Shown here piece after piece: positions 9,101 through 16,767 of a stretch of DNA of 37,324 nucleotides. The notes beneath the pieces are model-generated. The model was not told the origin of the DNA and did no database searches. It worked only from the letters and a program-made list of their open reading frames with translations. Position 1 is the stretch's first letter; each line of letters begins with the position of its first letter. The stretch is from Holophagaceae bacterium (GTDB lineage Bacteria > Acidobacteriota > Holophagae > Holophagales > Holophagaceae). The translations under genes were made by a program, and so were the position numbers. Location: the NCBI GenBank assembly GCA_025353305.1, contig JANXQX010000100.1, forward strand, positions 1 through 37,324. Reading direction: 5' to 3'.

Positions 9101-9436
9101 TCAGCCGCCGCAGGTCTCGGGTTGGGGGGAATCAGACGCGTGGTTCACCAGGAAGGTCTTGATGTCCAGGATTTGTTCCGGCGTCCCGAATTTGGGCGTA
9201 ATGGGCACGCCGCCTTTTCCATGCTTGGCCGCTTCAAAGAATTTCTTCCATTGGGCCTGGGTTTTGGAAAGGGGGGTGAGTTCGCTCGCCGAGCCGCCTT
9301 TCACATGGCAGGCCTTGCAGCTCTTCTTGAAGTAGTACTTCCCTTTCGTGTCGCTGCCTTTGGCCTGGGCCACCAGGGGGAGTGCCGCGGCCAGCAGCGC
9401 CAAGGCCGGAAGCACGTAACTAGCGGGAAATCGCAT
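9101..9436 (-). CDS. Small periplasmic monohaem cytochrome c
   Basis: A 111-residue protein with a signal peptide (residues 1-26, ending LVAQAKG) and one haem site, Cys40-Lys-Ala-Cys43-His44. No Met follows the haem site, so the usual His-Met ligation of class I cytochromes is not possible; His in AAKHGKG or in FLVNHAS could serve as sixth ligand. It is the first gene of the molybdoenzyme operon and probably shuttles electrons to or from the complex. The start is taken at 9436, because AAAGGAAA lies just upstream on the minus strand; the ATG at 9451 would add five residues, and a longer reading to 9523 has no support. Confidence 0.82.
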   Translation of the reverse strand: MRFPASYVLPALALLAAALPLVAQAKGSDTKGKYYFKKSCKACHVKGGSASELTPLSKTQAQWKKFFEAAKHGKGGVPITPKFGTPEQILDIKTFLVNHASDSPQPETCGG

Positions 9437-9825
9437 GGGCTTTCCTTTCATGAAATGCGGTCGGCGGGTTGGTTGGGGCAAGATGAAACCGGCTGCACGC
9501 TCAACATCCTCCCTTTTTAACAATTATTCAGTGATCTTAGTCATATATCAATATAACTAAATTAGAATAAGTAAGAATTACAAAACACAGAGATTCTTCA
9601 TCTCCATAATTCCCTCGCACCGAGCATCTGCGGCCCTATTCGCTGGCAAGCGGCGCAGGGAACCGGGAACCTCCACCTGGACTCCGAAAAGACGGTTACC
9701 AGCCACCCTCGTGTGTCGAAGATCACCAAATACCCCTCACAGCCGCCACTTTGAACCCCACATCCAATCCCTCAGGGTGTTGACTCAACCAGCCCGGAAT
9801 ATTACTGTTTGGTTGTGAGGGAAGA
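9437..9825. other. 389-bp divergent control region, no gene seen
   Basis: This region lies between the start of the minus-strand respiratory operon and the first plus-strand ArsR gene. No convincing coding sequence is present. The part from about 9520 to 9600 is much richer in A and T than the surroundings and holds an operator-like dyad (listed separately). The part next to the ArsR gene contains TTGACT (9780-9785) and TATTAC (9800-9805), but with a spacing of only 14 bp, so this is a poor sigma-70 promoter. Confidence 0.6.
9537..9560. promoter_or_regulatory. Operator-like AT-rich dyad upstream of the respiratory operon
   Basis: A 24-bp imperfect palindrome of the form TTAGTnATAT-n4-ATATnACTAA, centred about 112 bp upstream of the cytochrome c start. 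It stands out in GC-rich DNA and has the size of an ArsR/SmtB dimer site. Two ArsR-type genes lie just to the right. A related string precedes the second of them. Binding is inferred. Confidence 0.5.
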
Positions 9826-10155
9826 ATGAAACACGGACTCAGCGATGCCATGATCGAGCAGGTGACCAGCCTTTTCGGGGCCTTGGGCGACCAATCCCGG
9901 CTGCGCATCCTGCGCGCCCTTCTGGATGCGAAGGGCCCCCAAAGCCAGGGAGCGGTGGCCGACGCCACGGGACTCTCCCAGGCCAACGCCAGCAAGCACC
10001 TGGCCTGTCTGGTCAGGGTGGGCCTGGTGACAAGGGAACCGAACGGCAACACGGTCTTCTTCAGCCCGATCCTCCCGTTGGTCTCCAATATCTGCGATCT
10101 GGTCTGCGGACACGTGAGCGACCGTGCCAAGAAAAGCTACCGGGCTCTCCATTAG
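9826..10155 (+). CDS. ArsR/SmtB-family transcriptional regulator 1
   Basis: A 109-residue winged-helix repressor. The DNA-binding helices are visible in FGALGDQSRLRILRALL and TGLSQANASKHLACLV, followed by a wing (VTREPNGNTVFFSP). Cysteines are at 61, 90 and 94, the latter two in the C-terminal helix motif CDLVCGH (Cys90, Cys94, His96). ArsR proteins release DNA when they bind a metal or when cysteines react with sulfide or oxidants. The same C-x3-C-x-H motif is present in the next ArsR gene, so both probably sense a related signal through the last helix. The gene is divergent from the respiratory operon. The ATG at 9826 follows AGGGAAGA. Confidence 0.9.
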   Translation: MKHGLSDAMIEQVTSLFGALGDQSRLRILRALLDAKGPQSQGAVADATGLSQANASKHLACLVRVGLVTREPNGNTVFFSPILPLVSNICDLVCGHVSDRAKKSYRALH

Positions 10156-10191
10156 GAATTTGCGCATCATTGAATTTCCGGGTCTGTTTTT

Positions 10192-10226
10192 TTGTTTGCT
10201 ATTTTCCTTATTGATTATATGATTAG
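10192..10226 (+). promoter_or_regulatory. Candidate promoter/operator of the efflux-rhodanese operon
   Basis: TTGTTT (10192-10197) and TATATG (10216-10221) are 18 bp apart, a plausible sigma-70 promoter. The -10 lies in an AT-rich string (10208-10226) whose complement reads CTAATCATATAATCAATAA. This resembles the left half of the dyad at 9537 (shared TA-R-TCATATA and TCAATA blocks). A repressor site over the -10 would fit an ArsR-controlled operon. Confidence 0.42.
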
Positions 10227-10241
10227 CTGGAAAGGTGATCA

Positions 10242-10607
10242 ATGACTCCCAGCACCCACCCCACGTGCACCACCGAAAGCCTCGAAGGCGCAAAGGCCAA
10301 CCTGCTTGACCAGGCGGGCGGACTTTTCAAGGCTCTGGGCGACCCATCCCGGCTTCGGCTTTTACAGGTGCTGCTCGCCGCCCAGGGCCCTCTCCTCCAA
10401 CACGAATTATCGCAACGGGCCGGCCTTCAGGTGTCCAATGCCTCGAAGCATCTGACGCTGCTTGTCAGGGAATGCCTGGTGCGCCGCCAGCCCGAGGGCA
10501 CCCAGGCAAGTTTCGAAGTCGTGTCGCCCATGGTCGCCGAAGTCTGTGATCTGGTATGCGCCCACGTGAGCCATCGCATCCAGGAAAGCTTCAAGTCATT
10601 AGGCTGA
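10242..10607 (+). CDS. ArsR/SmtB-family transcriptional regulator 2
   Basis: A 121-residue paralogue of the preceding regulator. Core segments are FKALGDPSRLRLLQVLL and AGLQVSNASKHLTLLVREC, and the C-terminal helix holds VCDLVCAHVS (Cys102, Cys106, His108), nearly the same as in regulator 1. It has a longer N-terminus with an extra Cys9. The ATG at 10242 follows AAAGGTG. It is the first gene of the plus-strand operon, 22 bp before the TolC-like gene, and so probably represses its own efflux/sulfur-transfer operon. The E. coli ArsR protein YgaV, paired with the rhodanese YgaP, is the closest known arrangement I can name. Confidence 0.9.
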   Translation: MTPSTHPTCTTESLEGAKANLLDQAGGLFKALGDPSRLRLLQVLLAAQGPLLQHELSQRAGLQVSNASKHLTLLVRECLVRRQPEGTQASFEVVSPMVAEVCDLVCAHVSHRIQESFKSLG

Positions 10608-10629
10608 ATTTTTTTCGAAGGAGTATTCC

Positions 10630-11952
10630 TTGATAAGCAAGCGTTTGAATTTTCTTCTCGCGGTCCCCGTCCTGGCAATGCCCTTGCCGGCGCAAGTGGC
10701 CCCAGAATCACTGACTATTGAGGCCGCCATCCGGCTCGCCTGGACTGATCAACCCGGACTTCAGGCGGGTGAAGCCATGGTGGACCGCGCCAAGGCCGAA
10801 GCCGGCGCCATGCGGGATCTGAATTTGCCGACTGTCAGCCTGTCGGCGGGCCTCGTGCGCACGGACCAGCCCATGATGGCCTTCGGCATGAAGCTCAATC
10901 AGGCCCGCATCGCGCAGATGGATTTCAACCCGGCGAGCCTGAACAAACCCGACGCCATCACTGGCATCGGCGGAGGCTTGACCCTGAGCCAGCCGCTCTA
11001 TACCGGTGGACGCATCACCGCAGCCCGCAAAGCCGGGGGCGCCATGGCCGATGCCGAAGCCGCCAGCCAGTCCCATCGGCGGCAACAGGTGGCGCTGGCC
11101 GTGGTGCAGGCCTACTTTGGCGCCCAGGTGGCGGAGCAGGGGATGGTCTACGCCGAGGACAGCCTCAGGCAGGCCCGGGAAGTCGAACGGTTCGTGCAGG
11201 CTCGCGTCGACCAAGGGCTGATGTTGCAGGCGGAGGGCCTTCGCATCCGCGCCTATCGCGCCCAAGCCGAAGCGGGTCTCGTTGAAGCACGCCAGCGGGT
11301 GGCCTCCGCGCGTTCTGGCCTTGCGCTGCTCACAGGCAAGGAAGTCGCGCCCATCACCCTGGCCACCTCTTTGAAAGCGGAAACCGGCCCATCAGCAGGG
11401 GCCATTCAGGGAACCCGCGGTGATCTGCAGGCCGCCAAGTTCCAATGGCAGGCCGCGCTGCAAGGCGCCAAAGCCGCGCAGGGGATCCTGCTTCCGGAAG
11501 TGGGCCTGAACCTTGGACTCGGCACCATGCACAACACCTGGAGCACCGGGGGGAATTGGAGCGAAGTCAGCCTTGGCTTCAGGTGGACTATTTTTTCCGG
11601 CCCGGACCGGCGCCGCGTATCCTCCGCCAAAGCCATGGAGCGCGCAGCTTCCTACCATTTGCGCTGGCAAGAACAAGTCGCCGGGCGTGAAGTTTCTGAA
11701 GCGCGCCTCGCCATGGAGAGCGCCTCGGCCCGCATCAAAATGGCGCAGGAAGCGGTGGAAGCCTCGGAATCCGTAAGGACCCTGCGCCAAGCCCGCCATC
11801 GCGAAGGACTGCTCCCCCTGACCGAAGTGCTGGATGCCGAGGCTGGACTGTCCGGCGCCCGCACCTTGCTTCTCAACAGCCAATACGAATTGCGCATAAG
11901 CCGCGCCCAACTGAGCCTCGCCCAGGGCCAGCCCATCGAAGGAGTCCAATAA
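10630..11952 (+). CDS. TolC-family outer-membrane efflux protein
   Basis: A 440-residue TolC-type channel subunit. A signal peptide ends at about residue 21 (LAMPLPAQ). Two related halves follow, each with long amphipathic helices (for example VALAVVQAYFGAQVAEQGMV and ASARIKMAQEAVEASESVRTL) and short beta segments such as GGLTLSQPLYTGG, near the usual place of the strands that form the barrel. Length and helix pattern match the outer-membrane efflux protein family. It would form the exit duct for the RND pump encoded two genes on. The start is TTG at 10630, chosen because AAGGAG lies six to eight bases upstream and the signal peptide follows directly. The stop overlaps the next start by one base (TAATG). 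Confidence 0.92.
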   Translation: MISKRLNFLLAVPVLAMPLPAQVAPESLTIEAAIRLAWTDQPGLQAGEAMVDRAKAEAGAMRDLNLPTVSLSAGLVRTDQPMMAFGMKLNQARIAQMDFNPASLNKPDAITGIGGGLTLSQPLYTGGRITAARKAGGAMADAEAASQSHRRQQVALAVVQAYFGAQVAEQGMVYAEDSLRQAREVERFVQARVDQGLMLQAEGLRIRAYRAQAEAGLVEARQRVASARSGLALLTGKEVAPITLATSLKAETGPSAGAIQGTRGDLQAAKFQWQAALQGAKAAQGILLPEVGLNLGLGTMHNTWSTGGNWSEVSLGFRWTIFSGPDRRRVSSAKAMERAASYHLRWQEQVAGREVSEARLAMESASARIKMAQEAVEASESVRTLRQARHREGLLPLTEVLDAEAGLSGARTLLLNSQYELRISRAQLSLAQGQPIEGVQ

Positions 11953-12965
11953 TGCGCCCGCTCATCACCCTTTCCGCCCTGGCTCTCTTGCTCGCAGCTG
12001 TCGGCTGCCAGAAGCACGAAGCCACCGCTGCCCTCACGTTGCCCACCGCGAAGGTGCATCTGGTGGCTGGCGGCGACAGCACCACCGAATCCTGGGTGGC
12101 CGCCACGCTCAGCGCTACCCAGCGCGCCACGCTTTCCACCCGCATGGCTGCCTCGGTGAAAAAGGTCCATGTCGTCGAAGGCAGCCGCGTGGCAGCGGGT
12201 GCGCTGTTGGTGAGCCTTGCGGATGATGATCTCCAAAGCGGTCTGAAGGCCGCGGAAGCCGGGCTCGCCGCCGCAACGGCCTACCACCGTCGAGTGGAGG
12301 CCCTTCAAAAGCTGGGCGCATCGACACCCAGCGAATTGGAAATGGCACAGACGCAACTCGCGCAAGCCCAGGCAGGCCTCGCGGGCGTCAAGGCCAACAT
12401 CGCCTACACCCAGATCCGGGCGCCTTTCGCTGGGGTCGTTCAAGCCAAGCGCGTTTCCGATGGCGACTTCGTGGGCCCAGGCATGCCGCTGGTGGACCTC
12501 GAAGGCCAGGGTTCCCTGGAACTTCAAGCCACAGTTTCCGAATCTGAATCGAAGAACCTGAAAACAGGACAGGCTCTGCCCTTTGAAAGCGATGGCCATA
12601 CCGGCACCGCGCAGATAACTGCGCTGGCTCCCGGGGGCGATCCCATCTCCCATCGGAGCTCGCTCCGGGCACGCGTCCTCAAAGGCGGGGGCGAGCTCCG
12701 CACGGGCAGCTTCGCCCGGCTGCAGCTTCCGCCTTCTGCCAAGACTGCTTCTGACATTTCCGTTCCACGCACGGCCGTGGTGCAACGCGGAGAACTCAAC
12801 GGTGTGTTCATCCTCAAGGATGGCAAGGCGCAGCTGCGCTGGCTTTCCCTGGGCGAGGCCGAGGGCGGCCGCTTTCCAGTCAAGGCAGGCCTCGCCAAAG
12901 GCGAAGCCGTGGTGGACCAACCGGGCAACCTGAAGGATGGCCAGCCCATTGAGGTGGCGCAATGA
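11952..12965 (+). CDS. RND efflux periplasmic adaptor (membrane fusion protein), lipoprotein
   Basis: A 337-residue HlyD/AcrA-type adaptor. The N-terminus is a lipoprotein signal with Cys19 (LLAAVGC), so it is probably anchored by lipid. Order of domains: first lipoyl half (KKVHVVEGSRVAAGALLVSL), alpha-helical hairpin at about 90-145 (LQSGLKAAEAGLAAATAY to LAQAQAGLAGVKAN), second lipoyl half (IAYTQIRAPFAGVVQAKRVSDG), beta-barrel and membrane-proximal domains (VPRTAVVQRGELNGVFIL). It links the pump to the TolC-like channel. It starts within the TolC stop and ends four bases into the pump gene. Confidence 0.92.
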   Translation: MRPLITLSALALLLAAVGCQKHEATAALTLPTAKVHLVAGGDSTTESWVAATLSATQRATLSTRMAASVKKVHVVEGSRVAAGALLVSLADDDLQSGLKAAEAGLAAATAYHRRVEALQKLGASTPSELEMAQTQLAQAQAGLAGVKANIAYTQIRAPFAGVVQAKRVSDGDFVGPGMPLVDLEGQGSLELQATVSESESKNLKTGQALPFESDGHTGTAQITALAPGGDPISHRSSLRARVLKGGGELRTGSFARLQLPPSAKTASDISVPRTAVVQRGELNGVFILKDGKAQLRWLSLGEAEGGRFPVKAGLAKGEAVVDQPGNLKDGQPIEVAQ

Positions 12966-15900
12966 TGCACGAGCCAAAATTGGGCTTTGCCGGGCGGCTG
13001 GCCAAGACCTTCCTCCGAAGCAAGCTGACACCCCTCATCGTGCTGGCTTCGCTCATGCTGGGAGTCCTGGCGGTGGTGCTCACGCCCCGGGAAGAAGAGC
13101 CCCAGATCATCGTGCCGATGGTGGATCTCATCGTCCCCTATCCCGGCGCCAGCCCCAAGGAAGTCGAAAGCCAGCTCACAACGCCGCTGGAACGCCGCCT
13201 TTGGGGCATTCCCGGCGTGGAGTACCTGTACAGCGTCAGCCGCCCCGGAGTGGCCCTGATCACCGTGCGCTTCAAAGTGAACGAGCCCCAGGAACCCAGC
13301 CTTGTGAAGATCCATCAGGAACTTGCAGCGCACCCTGAACTCATGCCGGCAGGCGCCATGAAGCCCATGGTCCGCCTGCTCACCATTGATGACGTGCCCT
13401 TCCTGACGCTCACGCTGCATGGTGAGAATCAAACCCCTGGCGGTTTACGAAAACTCGGTGAAGAAGTGGCCCGGGAACTCTCGGAAGTTCCCAACACGGC
13501 CCAAGTGAAAGTGGTGGGCGGCGCACGCCGGACCGTGCGCATCGAACCCGATGCCACCAAGCTCCGCAGCTTGAATATCTCTATGGCCGAATTGATGCCC
13601 GCGCTGCAAAGCGCCGAGGCGCAGCTTCCCGCAGGAGCCTTGGTGGATGGCGGCAAGCGCACCGAAGTGGAAGCCAGCGGATTTGTGCTGGAAGCTTCGG
13701 AACTCAATCGTCTGGTGGTGGCGGTGCGGAATCAACGTCCCATTTACCTGGGCGATGTGGGCAAGGTGATTGATGCACCCGAGCCTGAACCGCCGGTGGT
13801 GCTCTATGGCGGAAAGGCCCAGCCGGGCTTCGAGCAGGCGGTTTCGGTGGTGCTTTCCAAACGCGCAGGCACCAATGCCACGGCGCTGGCGGACCGAGTG
13901 CTTGAAAAAGTCGAGGCGCTGAAAGGCGGACTTATCCCCCGCGATCTCAAGCTCGATGTGACCCGCAACTACGGCGAGACCGCCGGCGACAAATCCAACG
14001 AGCTGATCGAACACCTTCTCATCGCAACGCTGTCCGTCATCGTATTGATCCTGCTCGCCATGGGCTGGCGCAGCGCGGTGGTGGTGGGCGTGGCGGTGCC
14101 GGTGACGCTGGCGCTGACACTGCTGCTCACGTACCTGATGGGCTACACGCTGAACCGCGTGACGCTTTTCGCGCTCATCTTTTCCATCGGCATCCTCGTG
14201 GACGACGCGATCGTGGTGGTGGAAAACATCCACCGGCACATGCACCTGCCGGGACCGCGCAAAAGCTTCGCCCGCGTCGTGGTGGAAGCCGTGGACGAAG
14301 TGGGCAATCCCACCATCCTGGCGACCTTCGCGGTGGTCGCCGCGATCCTGCCGATGGCCTTCGTGCGCGGGCTCATGGGACCGTACATGCGTCCCATCCC
14401 CGTGGGCGCAAGCCTGGCGATGCTCTTCAGCCTCCTCATCGCGTTCATCATCAGCCCCTGGGCCGCGCTCAATATTTTCAAGAAGGAAGCCCATCTTCCC
14501 GAGATTGATGACAGCGGCTTGCACCCTGCGGATGTGGATACCGCGCCGCCAGAGCCATTGACTGATTCTCCTGAAGACAACCTGGAAACCGCACCGGAAA
14601 CCACGGTGTCGAGGCTCTACCGGAAAGTCATGCGGGCCCTGTTGTTCAACGTCCCGGTCCGCCTGGCCTTTTTCGGCGGCGTGATCGTGTTGTTGATCGG
14701 CGCGATGTCCCTGGTGGGCTTTGGCGTGGTGAAGGTGAAGATGCTGCCCTTCGACAATAAGTCCGAATTCCAAGTGCAGCTTGATCTGCCCGCGGGCACG
14801 CCGAAAGAAAACGCGCTGGCGGTCGGACAGTCCGTGGCCCGTCGCCTGCTGCAAGAGCCCGAAGTGAAGGACGTGCAGATCTACTCCGGCGTGGCTGCGC
14901 CCTTCACGTTTGTCGGGATGGTGCGCCATAGTTTCCTGCGCGAAGGCGCTGAAATGGTGGACCTGCAAGTGAATCTGGTAGGCAAAGGAGAGCGCAAGGC
15001 CCAAAGCCACGCCATCGCCACGCGCCTTCGGCCTGAGCTGGAAGCGATCACCGTTCCAACTGGTGCGCGGATGAAGATCGTTGAAATCCCACCCGGCCCG
15101 CCGGTCATGGACACCATGGTGGCCGAAATCTACGGGCCTTCCGAGGCTGAACGCAATCGCCTATCAAAGGAAGTCCTCGCCGCCTTCACCAGCACCAAAG
15201 GCATCGTGGATGTGGATTCCACGCTGAACACGACCAGCCCGAAGATCACGCTGGTCCTCGACCGCGAAAAAGCCGCGCTGCACGGCGTAGCGCCCAACAG
15301 CGTGGTGCAGAGTCTTTTCATGGCGGGCCAGGGGATGCCGCTCGGCACCTTCCACGTCCAGCGCGGCGCGGCCCAGGTGCCTGTGGTGCTCCAGATGGCC
15401 GCCGGCCAGCGTTCGCGCCTGGACCAGCTGCTTCAGCTCACGGTGCCCGGAATGCGGGGCGCGGTGCCGCTCTCCGAGCTGGTGACCGTGCAAACTGGAT
15501 TTGAGCAGCCCGACATCATGCACAAGAATCTCAAACCCCTGAGCTATGTGTTCGGCGATCTTGCGGGGGAAATCGAAAGCCCGGTCTATGCCCTTTCTGC
15601 GCTGAACAAGAAGCTGGACCAGCTGAAGGGCACCGGTGGTGAAGTGCGCCGTCGCGATCAATCAACTTGGTTATCAGGATGGTGGGCCGGCATAAGGGGC
15701 CGTAGCAATACAACCGGGAAAGCACCGGTTGTATTGTCACGGCCCCTAATCCCCCGCTACGGCCTGGAGCACCCTGCCGATACTGAAAAACTGGCCATCA
15801 AATGGGATGGGGAATGGCACATCACGCTGGAAGTCTTCCGGGATCTCGGCCTGGCCTTCGCCGCGGTGCTGGTGCTGATCTTCGTGCTGGTGGTGGGCTG

Positions 15901-16363
15901 GTTCGAGAGCTTCACCATCCCCTTCGTGATCCTGGTGCCGATCCCGCTTTCCCTTATCGGCATCATCCCTGCGCATGGTCTGTTCGGCGCCTTCTTCACG
16001 GCCACGAGCATGATCGGTTTCATCGCCGGCGCCGGCATCATCGTGCGCAACAGCATCATCCTGGTGGACTTCATCGAATTGAAACTGAGGGAAGGCATGA
16101 GCCTGGAAGCCGCCGTAGAAGAAGCAGGCGTGGTGCGCTTCCGGCCCATCCTGCTCACCGCTGCTGCCGTGATCGTGGGCTCCCTCGTGATGCTGGCCGA
16201 CCCCATCTTCCAAGGGCTGGCCATCAGCCTGATGGCCGGATCCGTCGCCGCGACTCTGCTTTCCGTTCCCTCCATTCCCGTGCTCTATTACCTCGTCGCC
16301 CGCCGCGGCCACGCCGCTGAACTTCAGCGGAGGGCCGGGCTCTCTCCTCAGGAGCTTTCATGA
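12962..16363 (+). CDS. RND efflux pump (permease) carrying an in-frame palindromic insertion
   Basis: A 1133-residue RND transporter. Helix 1 lies near residue 20-40, the first periplasmic loop follows, and helices 2-6 lie at about 350-500 with the proton-relay motif ILVDDAIVVVEN. Helix 7 is near 566-588, and the second periplasmic loop runs to helix 8 at about 962 (FAAVLVLIFVLVVGW). It powers export by proton influx; the substrate is not evident. The oddity is at residues 909-930: a 63-bp palindromic element (15687-15749) is read through in frame as Arg/Gly/Ser/Thr-rich sequence not expected in the family, just before the usual KLAIKWDGEWHITLE segment. The gap between GGEV and EKLA looks some 30 residues longer than I would expect for relatives. 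The insertion lies in the periplasmic part, and reading continues normally after it, so the pump may still work. Start ATGA overlaps the adaptor stop. Confidence 0.93.
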   Translation: MMHEPKLGFAGRLAKTFLRSKLTPLIVLASLMLGVLAVVLTPREEEPQIIVPMVDLIVPYPGASPKEVESQLTTPLERRLWGIPGVEYLYSVSRPGVALITVRFKVNEPQEPSLVKIHQELAAHPELMPAGAMKPMVRLLTIDDVPFLTLTLHGENQTPGGLRKLGEEVARELSEVPNTAQVKVVGGARRTVRIEPDATKLRSLNISMAELMPALQSAEAQLPAGALVDGGKRTEVEASGFVLEASELNRLVVAVRNQRPIYLGDVGKVIDAPEPEPPVVLYGGKAQPGFEQAVSVVLSKRAGTNATALADRVLEKVEALKGGLIPRDLKLDVTRNYGETAGDKSNELIEHLLIATLSVIVLILLAMGWRSAVVVGVAVPVTLALTLLLTYLMGYTLNRVTLFALIFSIGILVDDAIVVVENIHRHMHLPGPRKSFARVVVEAVDEVGNPTILATFAVVAAILPMAFVRGLMGPYMRPIPVGASLAMLFSLLIAFIISPWAALNIFKKEAHLPEIDDSGLHPADVDTAPPEPLTDSPEDNLETAPETTVSRLYRKVMRALLFNVPVRLAFFGGVIVLLIGAMSLVGFGVVKVKMLPFDNKSEFQVQLDLPAGTPKENALAVGQSVARRLLQEPEVKDVQIYSGVAAPFTFVGMVRHSFLREGAEMVDLQVNLVGKGERKAQSHAIATRLRPELEAITVPTGARMKIVEIPPGPPVMDTMVAEIYGPSEAERNRLSKEVLAAFTSTKGIVDVDSTLNTTSPKITLVLDREKAALHGVAPNSVVQSLFMAGQGMPLGTFHVQRGAAQVPVVLQMAAGQRSRLDQLLQLTVPGMRGAVPLSELVTVQTGFEQPDIMHKNLKPLSYVFGDLAGEIESPVYALSALNKKLDQLKGTGGEVRRRDQSTWLSGWWAGIRGRSNTTGKAPVVLSRPLIPRYGLEHPADTEKLAIKWDGEWHITLEVFRDLGLAFAAVLVLIFVLVVGWFESFTIPFVILVPIPLSLIGIIPAHGLFGAFFTATSMIGFIAGAGIIVRNSIILVDFIELKLREGMSLEAAVEEAGVVRFRPILLTAAAVIVGSLVMLADPIFQGLAISLMAGSVAATLLSVPSIPVLYYLVARRGHAAELQRRAGLSPQELS
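15687..15749 (+). repeat. 63-bp palindromic element, copy 1 (inside RND gene)
   Basis: The arms are 15695-15717 and 15725-15747 (23 bp each, 21 of 23 positions pair, counting one G-T) around a 7-nt loop. The left end has an 8-bp tail CCGGCATA outside the arm. Copy 2 lies at 17426-17488 in the opposite orientation with 54/63 identical bases and no gap. The length is 21 codons, and of the three forward frames only the one used by the pump gene is free of stops (the other two meet TAA or TAG within 21 bases). Confidence 0.93.
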
Positions 16364-16575
16364 CCGTCAACCGCGCCCTTCACGCCATCGCTGGAACTTT
16401 CATCCTGGCCAGCCTTCTGCTCGCGCACTACGTGAGTCCAAACTTTCTTTGGTTCACCGCTTTCGTGGGTGCCAACCTGCTTCAAAGCGCCTTCACCAAC
16501 TGGTGCCTGATGGTCACCATCCTGCGTAAGCTCGGCGTGAAAGAGGATGCGCCGGCTTGCGGGATCCAGTCATGA
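16360..16575 (+). CDS. DUF2892 (YgaP-like transmembrane domain) protein
   Basis: A 71-residue membrane protein with two hydrophobic helices (about 8-24 and 29-52). The pattern RALHAIAGTFILASLLLA ... FTAFVGANLLQSAFTNWCLM is that of DUF2892, the membrane part found at the C-terminus of the E. coli rhodanese YgaP. Here it is a stand-alone gene, while a membrane-anchored rhodanese is encoded three genes downstream, so the two YgaP parts are split. Cys49 (NWCLM) and a C-terminal Cys (PACGIQS) could take part in sulfur transfer. ATGA overlap with the pump stop and another with the next start show tight coupling. Confidence 0.85.
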   Translation: MTVNRALHAIAGTFILASLLLAHYVSPNFLWFTAFVGANLLQSAFTNWCLMVTILRKLGVKEDAPACGIQS

Positions 16576-16748
16576 ATCTGATCCTCACGAAGCGCATCAT
16601 CCTGGGCCTCGTTGTCGGCGCTGTCCTGGGCTTTGCCTACCAAAAACTGGTGGGGTGCCGCACCGGCACCTGTCCCCTCACCGCTACGCCGCTTCGCACC
16701 ATGCTCTACGGCGGCTTCATGGGCCTCATCTGGGCCTTCAGTAAATAA
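16572..16748 (+). CDS. DUF6132-like small membrane protein
   Basis: A 58-residue protein with a glycine-zipper helix (ILGLVVGAVLGFAYQKLVG), then GCRTGTCPLT with Cys28 and Cys33, and a second helix (TMLYGGFMGLIWAFS). Two short helices with a Cys-x4-Cys turn between them match the small DUF6132 family as I know it. No activity is established for that family. Position between DUF2892 and thioredoxin makes a thiol or sulfane-sulfur role likely, but this is inference. The ATG at 16572 overlaps the preceding stop (ATGA); an alternative start at 16557 would add five residues. Confidence 0.75.
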   Translation: MNLILTKRIILGLVVGAVLGFAYQKLVGCRTGTCPLTATPLRTMLYGGFMGLIWAFSK

Positions 16749-16767
16749 CCTTTCAAGGGAGATCAAC

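Noticed and set aside
9780..9805. TTGACT and TATTAC as promoter of the first ArsR gene
   Set aside because: The spacing of 14 bp is too short for a usual sigma-70 promoter; not listed as a feature.
9826..10607. Arsenic resistance locus suggested by the ArsR genes
   Set aside because: No arsenite pump, arsenate reductase ArsC or ArsD was seen; ArsR is only a family name and the neighbours are sulfur-related.
13445..15010. A 521-codon open frame on the minus strand opposite the RND pump gene
   Set aside because: His/Gln/Arg-rich composition, no motif, and complete overlap with the well-supported pump gene.
12962..16363. RND pump as a pseudogene because of the inserted repeat
   Set aside because: The frame stays open through the insertion and all twelve helix regions and the proton-relay motif are present; listed as an intact gene with an odd segment.
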